In this document: in pieces, positions 15,093 through 22,250 of the stretch
Position numbering within the stretch: the first letter of the stretch is position 1
Layout: every line of letters starts with the position of its first letter
Assembly: GCA_001872925.1 (NCBI GenBank)
Contig: MNYD01000005.1
Location: 1 to 22,995, forward strand
Source: Dehalococcoidia bacterium CG2_30_46_19
GTDB taxonomy: Bacteria > Chloroflexota > Dehalococcoidia > GIF9 > AB-539-J10
Reading direction: 5' to 3'
Length of the DNA: 22,995 bases
Program-made: the position numbers and the translations under genes
Notes under the pieces: model-generated
Seen by the model: the letters and a program-made list of their open reading frames with translations, nothing else
Told to the model about the DNA's origin: nothing
Databases searched by the model: none

Positions 15093-15849
15093 AATCATCG
15101 CTTTGAAAAAAGAAGAGGTAGAGCAGAGGAAGAAAACGCTCCCCTTAAGTCATCTAAAGGAGCGCGTTGCCCGGCAGAAGCCGCCGCTTGACTTTGTTTC
15201 TGTTCTTAGTGGCGACGGCATTCATCTGATTGCCGAAATAAAGCAGGCATCACCATCACGAGGGATGCTCAATCCCAATCTTAACCTCACCGAATTAGCT
15301 AAGACTTATGTTAAGGGTGGCGCTGCGGCTATCTCAGTGCTGACCGAGGCAAACTATTTCCAGGGCAGCATTGAACATCTCGCCGCGGTTAGAGAGGTGG
15401 TTAAACTTCCACTGCTGAGGAAGGATTTCATTTTTACTCCGTATCAAATATACGAGTCACGTGCCTATGGCGCAGATGCTTTATTGCTAATAGCGGCTAT
15501 CCTGAGCCAAAGAGAAATTGAGCAGCTCCTTTCATTGAGCCATAGCCTTGGTTTAAGGTGTCTCGTTGAAGTTCACAATGAAGTTGAACTGGAAAAGGCT
15601 CTCCAAAGTTCAGCAAAAGTCATTGGCATTAATAACCGCGACCTTAAAACATTTAAAGTTGACCTTAATACGACGCACCGATTGCGTCCACTTATCCCAC
15701 AAGCTCAGGTCGTAGTCAGCGAGAGCGGCATCAAGAGCCGAAGTGATGTGGAAAAACTGAAGAAGTGGGGAGTTAATGCCATTCTTGTTGGTGAGGCTCT
15801 TGTTACCGCTAGTGATGTTTTAACCAAGATTAGAGAGTTAATATCATGA
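15082..15849 (+). CDS. trpC: Indole-3-glycerol phosphate synthase
   Basis: TrpC closes the indole ring to give indole-3-glycerol phosphate. It is a 255-aa TIM barrel of normal size with the active-site AEIKQASPSRG (Glu52, Lys54), ISVLTEANYFQGS, LPLLRKDFIF, GINNRDLKTF and VSESGIKS strands in order. It is a separate protein, not fused to TrpF as in E. coli. ATG 15082 lies within the end of trpD and has only a weak AAAGA site, so coupled translation is likely. The end overlaps trpF by 4 bases (ATGA). Confidence 0.97.
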   Translation: MLHKIIALKKEEVEQRKKTLPLSHLKERVARQKPPLDFVSVLSGDGIHLIAEIKQASPSRGMLNPNLNLTELAKTYVKGGAAAISVLTEANYFQGSIEHLAAVREVVKLPLLRKDFIFTPYQIYESRAYGADALLLIAAILSQREIEQLLSLSHSLGLRCLVEVHNEVELEKALQSSAKVIGINNRDLKTFKVDLNTTHRLRPLIPQAQVVVSESGIKSRSDVEKLKKWGVNAILVGEALVTASDVLTKIRELIS

Positions 15850-16508
15850 CCAGAGTTAAGATTTGTGGAATCACAGAGGAGTCCCATGCACTGGCAGCAG
15901 TTGGAGCCGGGGCTGACTTTATCGGATTGGTCTTTGCTCCCAGTTCACGTCGGATAACTCCTGCCAAGGCATATGAGATAGCTAGTGCAGTAAAGAAAAA
16001 CAGCAATACCACAAAAGTGGTCGGCATCTTTGTCAATGCACCCCAGTCCATGGTAAACAAAGTTGCCGATTTCTGTGGTCTAGATTGGATTCAGCTAAGC
16101 GGCGATGAATCCTGGGAATACTGCCGTGACGTCATTAAACCAATTATCAAGGCAATCCCGGTAGAACAGCAATCTCCCGAAGAGATATATGCTAAACTGT
16201 CTGCTGGAAGCAAATTACTCTCCACACAACGCTTTATTACCCTCCTTGATTCTCAGGCTAACGGCAAGTATGGCGGAACAGGATTGACCTTCGACTGGGA
16301 AATAGCACAACAAGTGGCACGGAGATTTCCCGTGATTATCGCTGGTGGTCTTAATTCGGAAAATGTTGCCCAAGCAATCGAATTGGTGGCGCCCTGGGGA
16401 GTAGATGTCTCCTCCGGAGTGGAGGTGGATGGAATTAAGAGTCCCGCTAAAATCAGAGCATTTATTGAGGCAGTAAGGAGAACTGATGAAAATAAAAGAA
16501 TTGCCTGA
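15846..16508 (+). CDS. trpF: Phosphoribosylanthranilate isomerase
   Basis: TrpF performs the Amadori rearrangement between the TrpD and TrpC steps. The 220-aa barrel begins with the signature VKICGITEESHALAAVGAGA, in which Cys and a later Asp are catalytic in the family; GLVFAPSSRRIT follows. The C-terminal phosphate-binding strands are IIAGGLNSENV and GVDVSSGVEVDGIKS. The start overlaps trpC as ATGA, with no strong ribosome-binding site, and the end overlaps trpB by 23 bases, the longest overlap in the operon. Confidence 0.97.
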   Translation: MTRVKICGITEESHALAAVGAGADFIGLVFAPSSRRITPAKAYEIASAVKKNSNTTKVVGIFVNAPQSMVNKVADFCGLDWIQLSGDESWEYCRDVIKPIIKAIPVEQQSPEEIYAKLSAGSKLLSTQRFITLLDSQANGKYGGTGLTFDWEIAQQVARRFPVIIAGGLNSENVAQAIELVAPWGVDVSSGVEVDGIKSPAKIRAFIEAVRRTDENKRIA

Positions 16509-17685
16509 TTTCCACGGCTATTTTGAGCTGTTTGGTGGCCGGTTCGTCCCTGAGACGCTTATTCCAGCTTTAGATGAGCTAGAGTCAGCTTATAAAGAGG
16601 TGAAAAATGCCCCCTCCTTCTGGGCTGAATTTGACTCCTTATCTCATGACTACGCAGGAAGACCAACACCGCTTTATTTTGCCCAAAGGCTCACTGAACA
16701 TTGTGGCGGCGCTCAAATCTTCCTTAAAAGGGAAGACCTACTTCATACTGGAGCTCATAAGATAAACAATGCGCTAGGACAAGGTCTACTCGCTAAAAGA
16801 ATGGAAAAACGAAGAATTATCGCTGAGACTGGTGCCGGGCAGCATGGAGTAGCCGCAGCGACCATTTGTGCCAAGCTAGGGCTGGAATGCATCGTCTACA
16901 TGGGGGAAAAGGATATACATCGCCAAGCACTTAATGTCTTCCGCATGAAGCTACTTGGTGCAGAAGTTCACCCTGTTTCTTCAGGTAGCAAAACCCTGAA
17001 AGACGCTATAAATGAAGCGATAAGAGACTGGGTAACCAATGTGAGCGATACTTACTATCTTCTGGGGTCAGTGGTGGGACCTCACCCCTATCCTGTAATG
17101 GTGCGTGATTTCCAGTCAGTCATAGGCAAAGAAGCCAAGGAGCAGATTTTACACAAATGTGGTCGCTTGCCTGATTATATAATTGCCTGTGTTGGTGGTG
17201 GAAGCAACGCCATCGGCATCTTTCATCCCTTTGTGAACGACAAAGATGTCAAGTTCATCGGGGTAGAAGCGGCAGGAAGAGGAATCAAGACTCTACAACA
17301 CGCTGCCTCCTTGGTTGCCGGAAAAGTAGGAGTGCTCCACGGGGCAAAATCCTATGTTCTCCAAGATGATGCTGGGCAGATTCGTGAGACGCACAGCATT
17401 GCTCCTGGACTGGATTACCCTGGTGTCGGACCTGAGCATAGCTACTATAAAGCTATAGGGAGAGCCACTTATGTTGCTGTGGATGATAACGCGGCACTAG
17501 AGGCTTTTCAGCTCCTTTGCCAAACCGAGGGAATTATCCCGGCGCTTGAGCCAGCGCATGCCATATCATACGCTGTCAAAATGGCAAGCTCTTTAGATAA
17601 GGAGCAAATCATTGTAGTCAACCTTTCTGGTCGTGGCGATAAAGATGTGGATATCGTGGTTAGGGCGTTGGGGATGGAGCTATGA
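16486..17685 (+). CDS. trpB: Tryptophan synthase beta chain (TrpB1 type)
   Basis: TrpB joins indole and serine to make tryptophan with pyridoxal phosphate. The 399-aa protein is the standard TrpB1: GGRFVPETL near the start, Lys92 as the cofactor Schiff-base lysine (HTGAHKINNALGQG, 87-100), catalytic Glu114 (AETGAGQHG), and GGGSNAIGIF for the cofactor phosphate. ATG 16486 is preceded by AAGGAG (16475-16480). It overlaps trpA by 4 bases, as expected for subunits of one alpha2-beta2 complex in which indole passes through a tunnel. A second, distant beta chain (trpB2) follows trpA. Confidence 0.98.
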   Translation: MKIKELPDFHGYFELFGGRFVPETLIPALDELESAYKEVKNAPSFWAEFDSLSHDYAGRPTPLYFAQRLTEHCGGAQIFLKREDLLHTGAHKINNALGQGLLAKRMEKRRIIAETGAGQHGVAAATICAKLGLECIVYMGEKDIHRQALNVFRMKLLGAEVHPVSSGSKTLKDAINEAIRDWVTNVSDTYYLLGSVVGPHPYPVMVRDFQSVIGKEAKEQILHKCGRLPDYIIACVGGGSNAIGIFHPFVNDKDVKFIGVEAAGRGIKTLQHAASLVAGKVGVLHGAKSYVLQDDAGQIRETHSIAPGLDYPGVGPEHSYYKAIGRATYVAVDDNAALEAFQLLCQTEGIIPALEPAHAISYAVKMASSLDKEQIIVVNLSGRGDKDVDIVVRALGMEL

Positions 17686-18470
17686 ATCGCATCGCCTCTG
17701 TTTTTACCAAACCAAATCATACTGCCTTTATCTCCTATGTCACCGTAGGCTATCCCAGTATTGAAGCAACCTTAAAAGTAGTTTCTATCCTTGCTAATAG
17801 CGGATGTGACATCATAGAGTTGGGCATCCCTTTCTCCGACCCCATAGCAGATGGCGTCACCATACAGAAGGCAAGCTTTCATGCCTTACAAAATGGGGTT
17901 ACCCCGAAAGTTTGCCTGGAGGCAGCCAAAAAATTAAGTCGAAAGGTTAAAACCCCACTGGTATTCATGACTTATTTCAACTTGGTCTTTAATTATGGCC
18001 TCGAGGAATTTTGTGACGCCTGTGTTAACTCTGGCATCGATGGTCTAATTATTCCTGACCTCCCCCCGGAGGAAGGCTCAGAGTTAGAGCTTATTGCACA
18101 AAATCATGCCATTGACCTCATTTACCTCCTGGCTCCCACCAGCACTGAACAGCGTATTCAGCTTGTAGCCCAGAGGTCTCGTGGCTTTATATACCTGGTT
18201 TCAGTAACCGGGGTTACCGGAGCCAGAGATAATTTACCCCCAAACTTAGAGGATTTTGTAACCAGGGTAAGAAGAGTAGCCAGCCAGCCCCTTTGTGTCG
18301 GATTTGGAATATCTACCCCAAGGCAAGCCAGGCAAATAGCTAGAATAGCTGATGGAGTGATTGTCGGCAGTCGAATCATTCAACTTATGGAATCCGACAG
18401 TGAAGTTTTGACACAAGTTCAGGATTTCACCATAAAATTGAGAGAGGCACTTGATACCGTGACAACCTAA
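17682..18470 (+). CDS. trpA: Tryptophan synthase alpha chain
   Basis: TrpA cleaves indole-3-glycerol phosphate to indole and glyceraldehyde 3-phosphate and passes the indole to TrpB. The 262-aa TIM barrel shows the catalytic Glu46 and Asp57 in ELGIPFSDPIADG (46-58), then IIPDLPPEEG, YLLAPTSTEQR, YLVSVTGVTGAR and CVGFGISTPRQA. The start overlaps trpB as ATGA. After the TAA at 18468-18470 comes a 118-base gap, the largest in the operon, with no terminator, so transcription probably continues into trpB2. Confidence 0.97.
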   Translation: MNRIASVFTKPNHTAFISYVTVGYPSIEATLKVVSILANSGCDIIELGIPFSDPIADGVTIQKASFHALQNGVTPKVCLEAAKKLSRKVKTPLVFMTYFNLVFNYGLEEFCDACVNSGIDGLIIPDLPPEEGSELELIAQNHAIDLIYLLAPTSTEQRIQLVAQRSRGFIYLVSVTGVTGARDNLPPNLEDFVTRVRRVASQPLCVGFGISTPRQARQIARIADGVIVGSRIIQLMESDSEVLTQVQDFTIKLREALDTVTT

Positions 18471-18506
18471 TTTTAACAGCTTTATTATGCTGAAGGAGGT
18501 TTGATT

Positions 18507-18539
18507 ATGTTCAATATTGAGACATGGCGCCGAATATGA
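18507..18539 (+). CDS. Possible 10-aa ORF with one Trp codon upstream of trpB2
   Basis: GGAGG (18495-18499) lies 7 bases before ATG 18507, which opens MFNIETWRRI and stops at TGA 18537-18539. The spacing and match are as good as for real genes nearby, and the peptide contains Trp followed by two Arg codons. No terminator hairpin follows; GGCGCC inside it is a lone 6-base palindrome. It may be a leader peptide that tunes trpB2 translation, or a chance remnant. Confidence 0.3.
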   Translation: MFNIETWRRI

Positions 18540-18588
18540 AGAGTAAAAATTAACGAGCAAACAAATTAACTAAAGAAAGGAGGTAAAA

Positions 18589-19950
18589 ATGGAAAGAACA
18601 AAGTTCACACTTGACGAAACAGAAATCCCTACTCGTTGGTACAATATCCAGGCTGATTTGCCCGAGCCATTGCCACCAGTCTTACACCCAGCTACCGGAA
18701 AGCCAGTCACCCCGGATGATTTGGCACCTCTATTTCCCATGGAGTTAATCAAGCAAGAAGTAAGCACCGAGAGGTGGATTGAAATCCCCGAGGAGGTGCG
18801 TGAGGTATACCAGCTGTGGAGGCCAACAACACTATTTCGAGCGCACAGATTAGAAAAGGCTCTGGATACACCAGCCAAGATTTTCTACAAATATGAAGGC
18901 ACGAGTCCACCGGGAAGCCATAAGCCTAACACCGCTGTCGCCCAAGCATATTACAACAAGCAGGAAGGAGTAAAGCGCATCACCACCGAGACTGGAGCCG
19001 GTCAGTGGGGAAGCGCTCTATCCTTTGGCGGCGCTTGCTTCGGCGTTGAGATTAAGGTTTACATGGTTAGGATTAGCTATGACCAGAAGCCATATCGAAG
19101 AGTAATGATGGAGACCTGGGGCGCTAAATGTATACCCAGTCCCAGTCCGGATACCAAGGTAGGGCGAGATATGCTGGCAAAATGGCCTGATTGTCCTGGC
19201 AGCCTGGGTCTTGCCATTAGCGAGGCCGTAGAAGATTGTGTCACCCATGATGGCACTCACTACGCCCTGGGCAGTGTGCTCAACCATGTTTTGCTGCATC
19301 AGACCGTCAATGGCTTAGAGGCAAAGAAGCTAATGGAGAAGGCGGACGCCTATCCTGACATCATTGTCGGCTGTGTTGGCGGGGGCTCGAACTTTGCCGG
19401 CTTGTTTTTGCCCTTCGTCAAGGACAAAATTGATGGGACGAAACCGGACCTGCGCATCATCAATGTAGAGCCTATGTCTGCTCCGTCTCTGACCAAGGGA
19501 CCATATGCCTATGACTTTGGCGATGTAGCTGGCCTAACTCCCCTACTTAAGATGTTCACCCTGGGGCATGGCTTTATTCCACCACCGATTCATGCTGGTG
19601 GATTGCGCTACCATGGAATGGCACCCATCATCTGTCATCTGTACAACCTGGGTTTTGTTGAAGCCAGAGCCGAGCACCAGCTTGCTACCTTCAAAGCAGG
19701 GGTAACTTTTGCCCGTACTGAGGGCATTATCAGCGCACCGGAGACAAACCATTGCATCAAGGTAGCAATTGATGAAGCGTTGAAATGTCGGGAATCAGGT
19801 GAGTCAAAAACCATCCTGATAGCCCATAGCGGTCATGGACATGTTGATATGGCTGCTTATGATGCTTACTTCTCAGGCAAGCTCCAAGATTATGAGTATC
19901 CCGCGGACAAAGTAAAGGAGGCACTGGCTGAGTTACCAAAGGTAGGCTAA
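18589..19950 (+). CDS. trpB2: TrpB2-type tryptophan synthase beta chain
   Basis: A 453-aa member of the TrpB2 subfamily, distant from TrpB1 and longer at both ends. The N-terminal region WYNIQADLPEPLPPVLHP is typical of TrpB2. The cofactor lysine is Lys112 in GTSPPGSHKPNTAVAQAYYN, followed by TETGAGQWGSALSFGGACFG and the phosphate-binding CVGGGSNFAGLFLPF. TrpB2 proteins make tryptophan from indole and serine, usually without the tight TrpA partnership of TrpB1, and have been proposed to salvage indole or use phosphoserine. ATG 18589 has AAAGGAGG (18576-18583), the strongest site in the operon after trpB. It is last in the operon and ends one base before the convergent MBL gene, so no terminator fits between them. 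Confidence 0.96.
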   Translation: MERTKFTLDETEIPTRWYNIQADLPEPLPPVLHPATGKPVTPDDLAPLFPMELIKQEVSTERWIEIPEEVREVYQLWRPTTLFRAHRLEKALDTPAKIFYKYEGTSPPGSHKPNTAVAQAYYNKQEGVKRITTETGAGQWGSALSFGGACFGVEIKVYMVRISYDQKPYRRVMMETWGAKCIPSPSPDTKVGRDMLAKWPDCPGSLGLAISEAVEDCVTHDGTHYALGSVLNHVLLHQTVNGLEAKKLMEKADAYPDIIVGCVGGGSNFAGLFLPFVKDKIDGTKPDLRIINVEPMSAPSLTKGPYAYDFGDVAGLTPLLKMFTLGHGFIPPPIHAGGLRYHGMAPIICHLYNLGFVEARAEHQLATFKAGVTFARTEGIISAPETNHCIKVAIDEALKCRESGESKTILIAHSGHGHVDMAAYDAYFSGKLQDYEYPADKVKEALAELPKVG

Positions 19951-19951
19951 C

Positions 19952-20725
19952 CTATAACACCACCTTCATATCTTCGTGGCCCAGGCTTACATCGGCTCCC
20001 AGTTCATTAGCCACCTGGGCCACTTCCTCACTAAGCTGCTGTTCATAGGAAATAGCAATGTGGATAACGATGACCTTTGGCAAATAACCTTTAAGTTGCT
20101 TGAACTGGATAAGCTCGTCTTTCAGCAGTTGCGGGGTAAGATGCCCAGCTTTCCTGGCAAAATCTCCCAACATATTTGGAACAGAAGACTCGCAGATAAG
20201 TAAATCTGGAGCAATATACTGCCAGCAATCAGATAGCCCGGGACCGGTATCACTGGTATAAAACAACTTTTTGCCCTCGGGAGAGGTAACTTGATAACCA
20301 ACGGTGGGGGCACCGTGTCTTACCGGAACAGCCAGGACTTGATATCCTTCGATATTCTGTCGCTTATATCGCTCAACAAACTCAAACCGAAGTGTCGGCC
20401 TTTCCTTAGAGGGATATTCAAGCAAATTGGCGTAAATCTTGCCATCAAGGAGACAGGGGATAACCACATCAAAAGTTTCAGGTAAAGCGTAGACCTTAAT
20501 TTGACCATTCCACAAAGCAGCGTTGTAACCAAGAGTGACTAAATCCCGTGTGTGGTCGAAATGATGGTGAGTAAGCAATACAGCCTTGATTTTTTCTTGC
20601 TCAGCTAAAGAAAGGGCAGAGGTAAGCCCACCAGCATCTATAGCTAAAACATTATCAAGCAAAAAAGAAGTTAGGCGAGCCCCTTTAGCTTCATTGCTAT
20701 GGGCGCCTAAGATTCGTAGCTCCAC
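19952..20725 (-). CDS. MBL-fold hydrolase, RNase Z / cyclic phosphodiesterase-like
   Basis: A 257-aa metallo-beta-lactamase fold protein. The metal site is LLTHHHFDHTRD (HxHxDH, about 50-61), His in VPVRHGAPTVGY (about 133-144), Asp in FYTSDTGPG and a late His in VIVIHIAI. GHLTPQLLKDEL after the Asp resembles the HST/HLT region of RNase Z-like and class II cyclic-nucleotide phosphodiesterase-like members. It lacks a tRNA-binding exosite arm that I can recognise, so RNase Z itself is unlikely. The start is GTG 20725, overlapping the padR stop as TAGTG; the nearly certain coupling suggests its level follows that of the regulator. Substrate unknown; a phosphodiester is a reasonable guess. Confidence 0.85.
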   Translation of the reverse strand: MELRILGAHSNEAKGARLTSFLLDNVLAIDAGGLTSALSLAEQEKIKAVLLTHHHFDHTRDLVTLGYNAALWNGQIKVYALPETFDVVIPCLLDGKIYANLLEYPSKERPTLRFEFVERYKRQNIEGYQVLAVPVRHGAPTVGYQVTSPEGKKLFYTSDTGPGLSDCWQYIAPDLLICESSVPNMLGDFARKAGHLTPQLLKDELIQFKQLKGYLPKVIVIHIAISYEQQLSEEVAQVANELGADVSLGHEDMKVVL

Positions 20726-21087
20726 TATTTCGCTTTCGGCTGCAAAGATAGCTTTCGATAGCCTATAATCTTGCTGGCAGCATTATAGAATTGCTGCCAT
20801 TCAATTAACTTCTCAGTCAGAATCTGATGCCCCTTTTCAGTTAATTCATAGCATCTTCGCTTTCGTTTCTGGGTAACTTGTTGCCAGGTGCTCAACACCA
20901 ATCCTTCCTTCTCCAAGCGGCGTAATGCTGAATAAATGGTGCTCCCCTTAAATTCGAAGTAGCCTTGACTTCTTTTATCTAACTCTTTAGCGATTTGATA
21001 ACCATATGCTGGTAACTCGTTGATAATAAAAAGTAACAAAGGTTCCACAATGCCTTTTAACAACTGTTGCACATAAAATTGAGCCAT
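20725..21087 (-). CDS. PadR-family transcriptional regulator
   Basis: A 120-aa winged-helix regulator. The PadR signature is clear: LLLFIINELPAYGYQIAKEL for the first helices, FKGSTIYSALRRLEKEGLVLS for recognition helix and wing, then RKRRCYELTEKGHQILTEKL and a short C-terminal dimer helix. PadR proteins usually bind near their own promoter and are released by a small ligand or stress. It is divergent from the HtrA-like gene (about 89 bases between starts) and coupled to the MBL hydrolase downstream, so both are candidate targets. No clean operator palindrome is evident between the divergent genes. Confidence 0.92.
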   Translation of the reverse strand: MAQFYVQQLLKGIVEPLLLFIINELPAYGYQIAKELDKRSQGYFEFKGSTIYSALRRLEKEGLVLSTWQQVTQKRKRRCYELTEKGHQILTEKLIEWQQFYNAASKIIGYRKLSLQPKAK

Positions 21088-21137
21088 CGCACATTAGTTT
21101 ACCACCTATCAATGAATAAGTCACCGCACCGGAAAAC

Positions 21138-21166
21138 TTGCTTATTAAAGCCAGCGCCACTAAAAT
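21138..21166 (+). promoter_or_regulatory. Weak candidate promoter for the HtrA-like gene
   Basis: TTGCTT (21138-21143) and TAAAAT (21161-21166) are 17 bases apart. The -35 box is only 3/6. Transcription would start within about 6 bases of ATG 21177, which would fit the absence of a ribosome-binding site, but the match is weak. Confidence 0.25.
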
Positions 21167-21176
21167 TAACCACATC

Positions 21177-22250
21177 ATGGTTACTAGATTCAAATACATC
21201 ATTCTTTTCCTGGTAGCAGTGGTTTTGATTTTCTCAGGTGTGAGTGGCTGCACTACCCTACATAATGCGTCCACACCCCTTTCACCCAGCAATCTCACAG
21301 GAACTGCTGAGCCTAACTGGACTTTCCCCACCACAGATAATCAAGCAAACATTTCCTTGCCAGACTTTGCCGCAGTAGTCGCCAAGGTGAAACCAGCAGT
21401 GGTATCAGTAACCACAGACATAGCTAAAGGCTCTGGATTTGTGATTGACGGAGAGCAGGGATATATTGCTACCAATGACCATGTGGTTGAAAATGCCCAA
21501 AACATAAAAGTGACTCTCGATAATGGCGAAACGCTTTCCGCAACAATAGTGGGCAAAGACGCCTTAACTGACTTAGCAGTAGTTAAGATTGATGCTACAG
21601 ATTTGCCCTATGTCTCTTTAGGCAATTCCTCTTCATTAGCAGTAGGCGAATGGGTTTTAGCCACAGGCAACGCCTTTGGCATGGGACTGAGGGTAACCGA
21701 AGGAATTATAAGCGGATTAAATGTCACCATAACCCTATCCTCCGGGGAGAAGCTGTATAACCTGATTGAAACTACCGCAGCAATCAACCCCGGTAATAGT
21801 GGTGGACCATTGGTAAATATGAAAGGGGAAGTGATAGGCATTACCAGTGCCAAAATCCTCGGGGCAGAAAATATGGGTTATGCCATAAGCAGCGATAGCG
21901 CCAGGCCAATCATTGAAGATTTAATCCACCAGGGCTATATAATTCGCCCCTGGCTGGGAGTATATCTTCAAACTATGGATTGGCTCACCGCATGGCTCAA
22001 CAACCTTCCAACTATCACAGGAGTACTGATTACAAACGTGACCTCTGACAGCCCAGCAGAGGCTGCTGGGTTAAAGAAGGGAGATATAATCACCAAGTTC
22101 CAAGGTAAGGAAATTGATACCGCCCAAGCATTACAGGAGGCGATACTCGATTGCTATATTGGTGAAGCAGTAGAGATAACCTTCGTTAGAGGAAAAGTTA
22201 CGAGGACAACCCATGCTGTGCTAAGCTCAACCCCACCACCCCAAAGCTAG
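21177..22250 (+). CDS. HtrA/DegP-like serine protease with PDZ domain, predicted lipoprotein
   Basis: A 357-aa trypsin-like protease for protein quality control outside the cytoplasmic membrane. The catalytic triad is His102 (NDHVVENA), Asp132 (ALTDLAVVKID) and Ser208 (NPGNSGGPLV), with spacing close to that of DegP; one PDZ domain (ITNVTSDSPAEAAGLKKGDI) follows. The N-terminus MVTRFKYIILFLVAVVLIFS is a signal sequence ending in the lipobox VSGC (about 22-25), which predicts a lipid-anchored protein on the outer face of the membrane. The upstream TTG at 21138 would bury this signal behind 13 extra residues, so ATG 21177 is preferred. No good ribosome-binding site precedes it. It ends in a CTAG shared with the ileS stop. 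Confidence 0.94.
   Translation: MVTRFKYIILFLVAVVLIFSGVSGCTTLHNASTPLSPSNLTGTAEPNWTFPTTDNQANISLPDFAAVVAKVKPAVVSVTTDIAKGSGFVIDGEQGYIATNDHVVENAQNIKVTLDNGETLSATIVGKDALTDLAVVKIDATDLPYVSLGNSSSLAVGEWVLATGNAFGMGLRVTEGIISGLNVTITLSSGEKLYNLIETTAAINPGNSGGPLVNMKGEVIGITSAKILGAENMGYAISSDSARPIIEDLIHQGYIIRPWLGVYLQTMDWLTAWLNNLPTITGVLITNVTSDSPAEAAGLKKGDIITKFQGKEIDTAQALQEAILDCYIGEAVEITFVRGKVTRTTHAVLSSTPPPQS

Noticed and set aside
18570..18878. Minus-strand 102-codon frame over the start of trpB2
   Set aside because: It is antisense to conserved TrpB2 sequence and its own translation has no recognisable features.
21138..21176. TTG start 39 bases upstream for the HtrA-like protein
   Set aside because: It adds 13 residues before a clear signal sequence and has no better ribosome-binding site; ATG 21177 puts the lipobox at the normal distance.
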